Assembly (NCBI RefSeq): GCF_009911695.1
Contig: NZ_QWKK01000008.1
Location: forward strand, 1-53,403
Reading direction: 5' to 3'
From: Enterorhabdus sp. P55
GTDB taxonomy: Bacteria > Actinomycetota > Coriobacteriia > Coriobacteriales > Eggerthellaceae
Length of the DNA stretch: 53,403 nt
Shown: piece after piece, positions 52,751 to 53,403 of the stretch
How positions within the stretch are numbered: position 1 is the stretch's first letter
How the letters are laid out: each line of letters starts with the position of its first letter
The notes under the pieces: generated by a model
What the model was told of the DNA's origin: nothing
Seen by the model: the letters and a program-made list of their open reading frames with translations, nothing else
Database searches by the model: none
Position numbers and translations under genes: made by a program

Positions 52751-53149
52751 ATGGGAGCATACGCTGACCAGGTGTTCGAGCAGGTTCGCCGCGTGCCGCG
52801 CGGCAAGGTGGCCACCTATGGGCAGATCGCGCGGCTGATCGGCAAGCCGCGCACGGCCCGCTACGTGGGCTACGCCCTGCGCGCGAACCCGGAGCCCGGC
52901 GCGGAGGCCGACGACATCCCCTGCCATCGCGTGGTGTTCAAGGACGGCTCGCTCTGCAAGGGCTTCGCCTTCGGCGGACCGGAGGTCCAGCGCGAGATGC
53001 TCGAGGCCGAGGGGGTGCCCTTCCTCGACGACGGCCGCATCGACCTGGCCCGCTGCGCCTGGGATCCCCACGCGCCCGCCGACGCGGAGGGCCTGCCCGT
53101 CGCTCCCCCGCCCGACTTCGACTGGGCCCGCGAGCTGGGCGAGGGGTAG
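52751..53149 (+). CDS. MGMT-family DNA alkyltransferase, single-domain form
   Basis: The 132-residue protein comprises only the DNA-binding C-terminal domain of O6-alkylguanine-DNA alkyltransferases: VFEQVRRVPRGKVATYGQIARLIG, ARYVGYALRANP and the active-site PCHRVV with Cys58, followed by GFAFGGPEVQREMLEAEGV. The reactive Cys is present, unlike alkyltransferase-like proteins in which it is Trp. The C-terminus has about 30 extra Pro/Asp-rich residues. ATG follows GGGAGAGGACG. Confidence 0.9.
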   Translation: MGAYADQVFEQVRRVPRGKVATYGQIARLIGKPRTARYVGYALRANPEPGAEADDIPCHRVVFKDGSLCKGFAFGGPEVQREMLEAEGVPFLDDGRIDLARCAWDPHAPADAEGLPVAPPPDFDWARELGEG

Positions 53150-53230
53150 GCGATCGCGCGAGGGCTGGTACGGGGCGCCCGGGCGAGACGGAGGCGGGAG
53201 GCGAGCGAGGACGCGGGGGCGCGGGACTGC

Positions 53231-53403
53231 GCGCGGACGAGGCGCCGAGGCGAGAACGGGAGCGCGGGCGGGTGCGCGGGGGCGGAAGCGCGACGCCAGC
53301 GCGAGGGCGAGGGCGCGGGACTGTGGCACGCAGGGACGCGTGGACGCGCGCGGACGAGGCGCCGAGGCGAGAACGGGAGCCGGGCGGGTGCGCGGGGGCG
53401 GAA
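53231..53403. repeat. GC-rich direct repeat of about 57 bp at the window edge
   Basis: The segment 53231-53287 recurs at 53348-53403 with a single one-base difference; both begin GCGCGGACGAGGCGCCGAGG. The period is 117 bp and the second copy is cut by the window end, so more copies may follow. The whole 53150-53403 interval is low-complexity and has no gene. Confidence 0.8.

Overview
This is a high-GC chromosomal segment whose gene content fits a gut actinobacterium of class Coriobacteriia, probably family Eggerthellaceae. The grounds are strong G/C codon bias, a Tat-exported molybdopterin oxidoreductase with an NrfD-type membrane subunit, a HisZ-HisG fusion, adjacent transaldolase and rho genes, and a standard actinobacterial/Gram-positive ATP-synthase neighbourhood. 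The taxon is an inference; no rRNA gene lies in the window. I saw no tRNA, rRNA, CRISPR array or insertion sequence. Three perfect 16-bp parS sites mark this as chromosome, perhaps the origin-proximal part.

Layout. 1-1.1 kb: rho start (partial) and a transaldolase, translationally coupled and read leftward from a clear promoter. 1.1-8.9 kb: leftward histidine operon hisZG-D-C-B-H-A-F-I. HisZ and HisG are fused, no hisE or histidinol-phosphatase gene is present, and hisH carries a 130-bp palindromic element in frame. 9.1-12.4 kb: leftward larB and larC (nickel-pincer cofactor), three parS sites between them, and an upstream AdhR-like MerR regulator. Its own promoter and the larB promoter share the same 31-bp architecture with a 19-bp spacer. 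A truncated larE sits at 17.9-18.7 kb. 12.5-16.3 kb: small membrane protein and gatCAB. 16.5-17.9 kb: serpin lipoprotein. 18.8-21.3 kb: ychF and a neurotransmitter:sodium-symporter family transporter. 21.9-26.3 kb: three-gene molybdoenzyme cluster. 26.6-29.0 kb: GntR regulator, slipin and a stand-alone NrfD-like protein. 29.4-34.7 kb: truA with a coupled small gene, and dnaE.

34.9-38.75 kb: a rightward, lower-GC defence island encoding an McrB-type motor with an extra domain inserted inside its AAA+ module, and an mcrC interrupted at a G6 tract. It is followed by a DUF4160/DUF2442 pair. 39.5-46.6 kb: complete leftward F1Fo ATP synthase operon atpI-B-E-F-H-A-G-D-C. 46.9-49.8 kb: rpiB-glyA-upp-comEB. 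50.0-51.6 kb: a TsaC/Sua5-alpha/beta hydrolase fusion. 52.1-53.1 kb: divergent PduO-type adenosyltransferase and MGMT genes, then a GC-rich direct repeat running off the edge.

Most interesting points: the inferred MerR-larB regulatory link with incomplete LarC and LarE; the insertion-bearing McrB with a possibly phase-variable McrC; the in-frame palindrome in hisH; the TsaC-hydrolase fusion; and a shared promoter motif ahead of both NrfD-type loci. All functional statements rest on motif recognition by eye and were not checked by database search.
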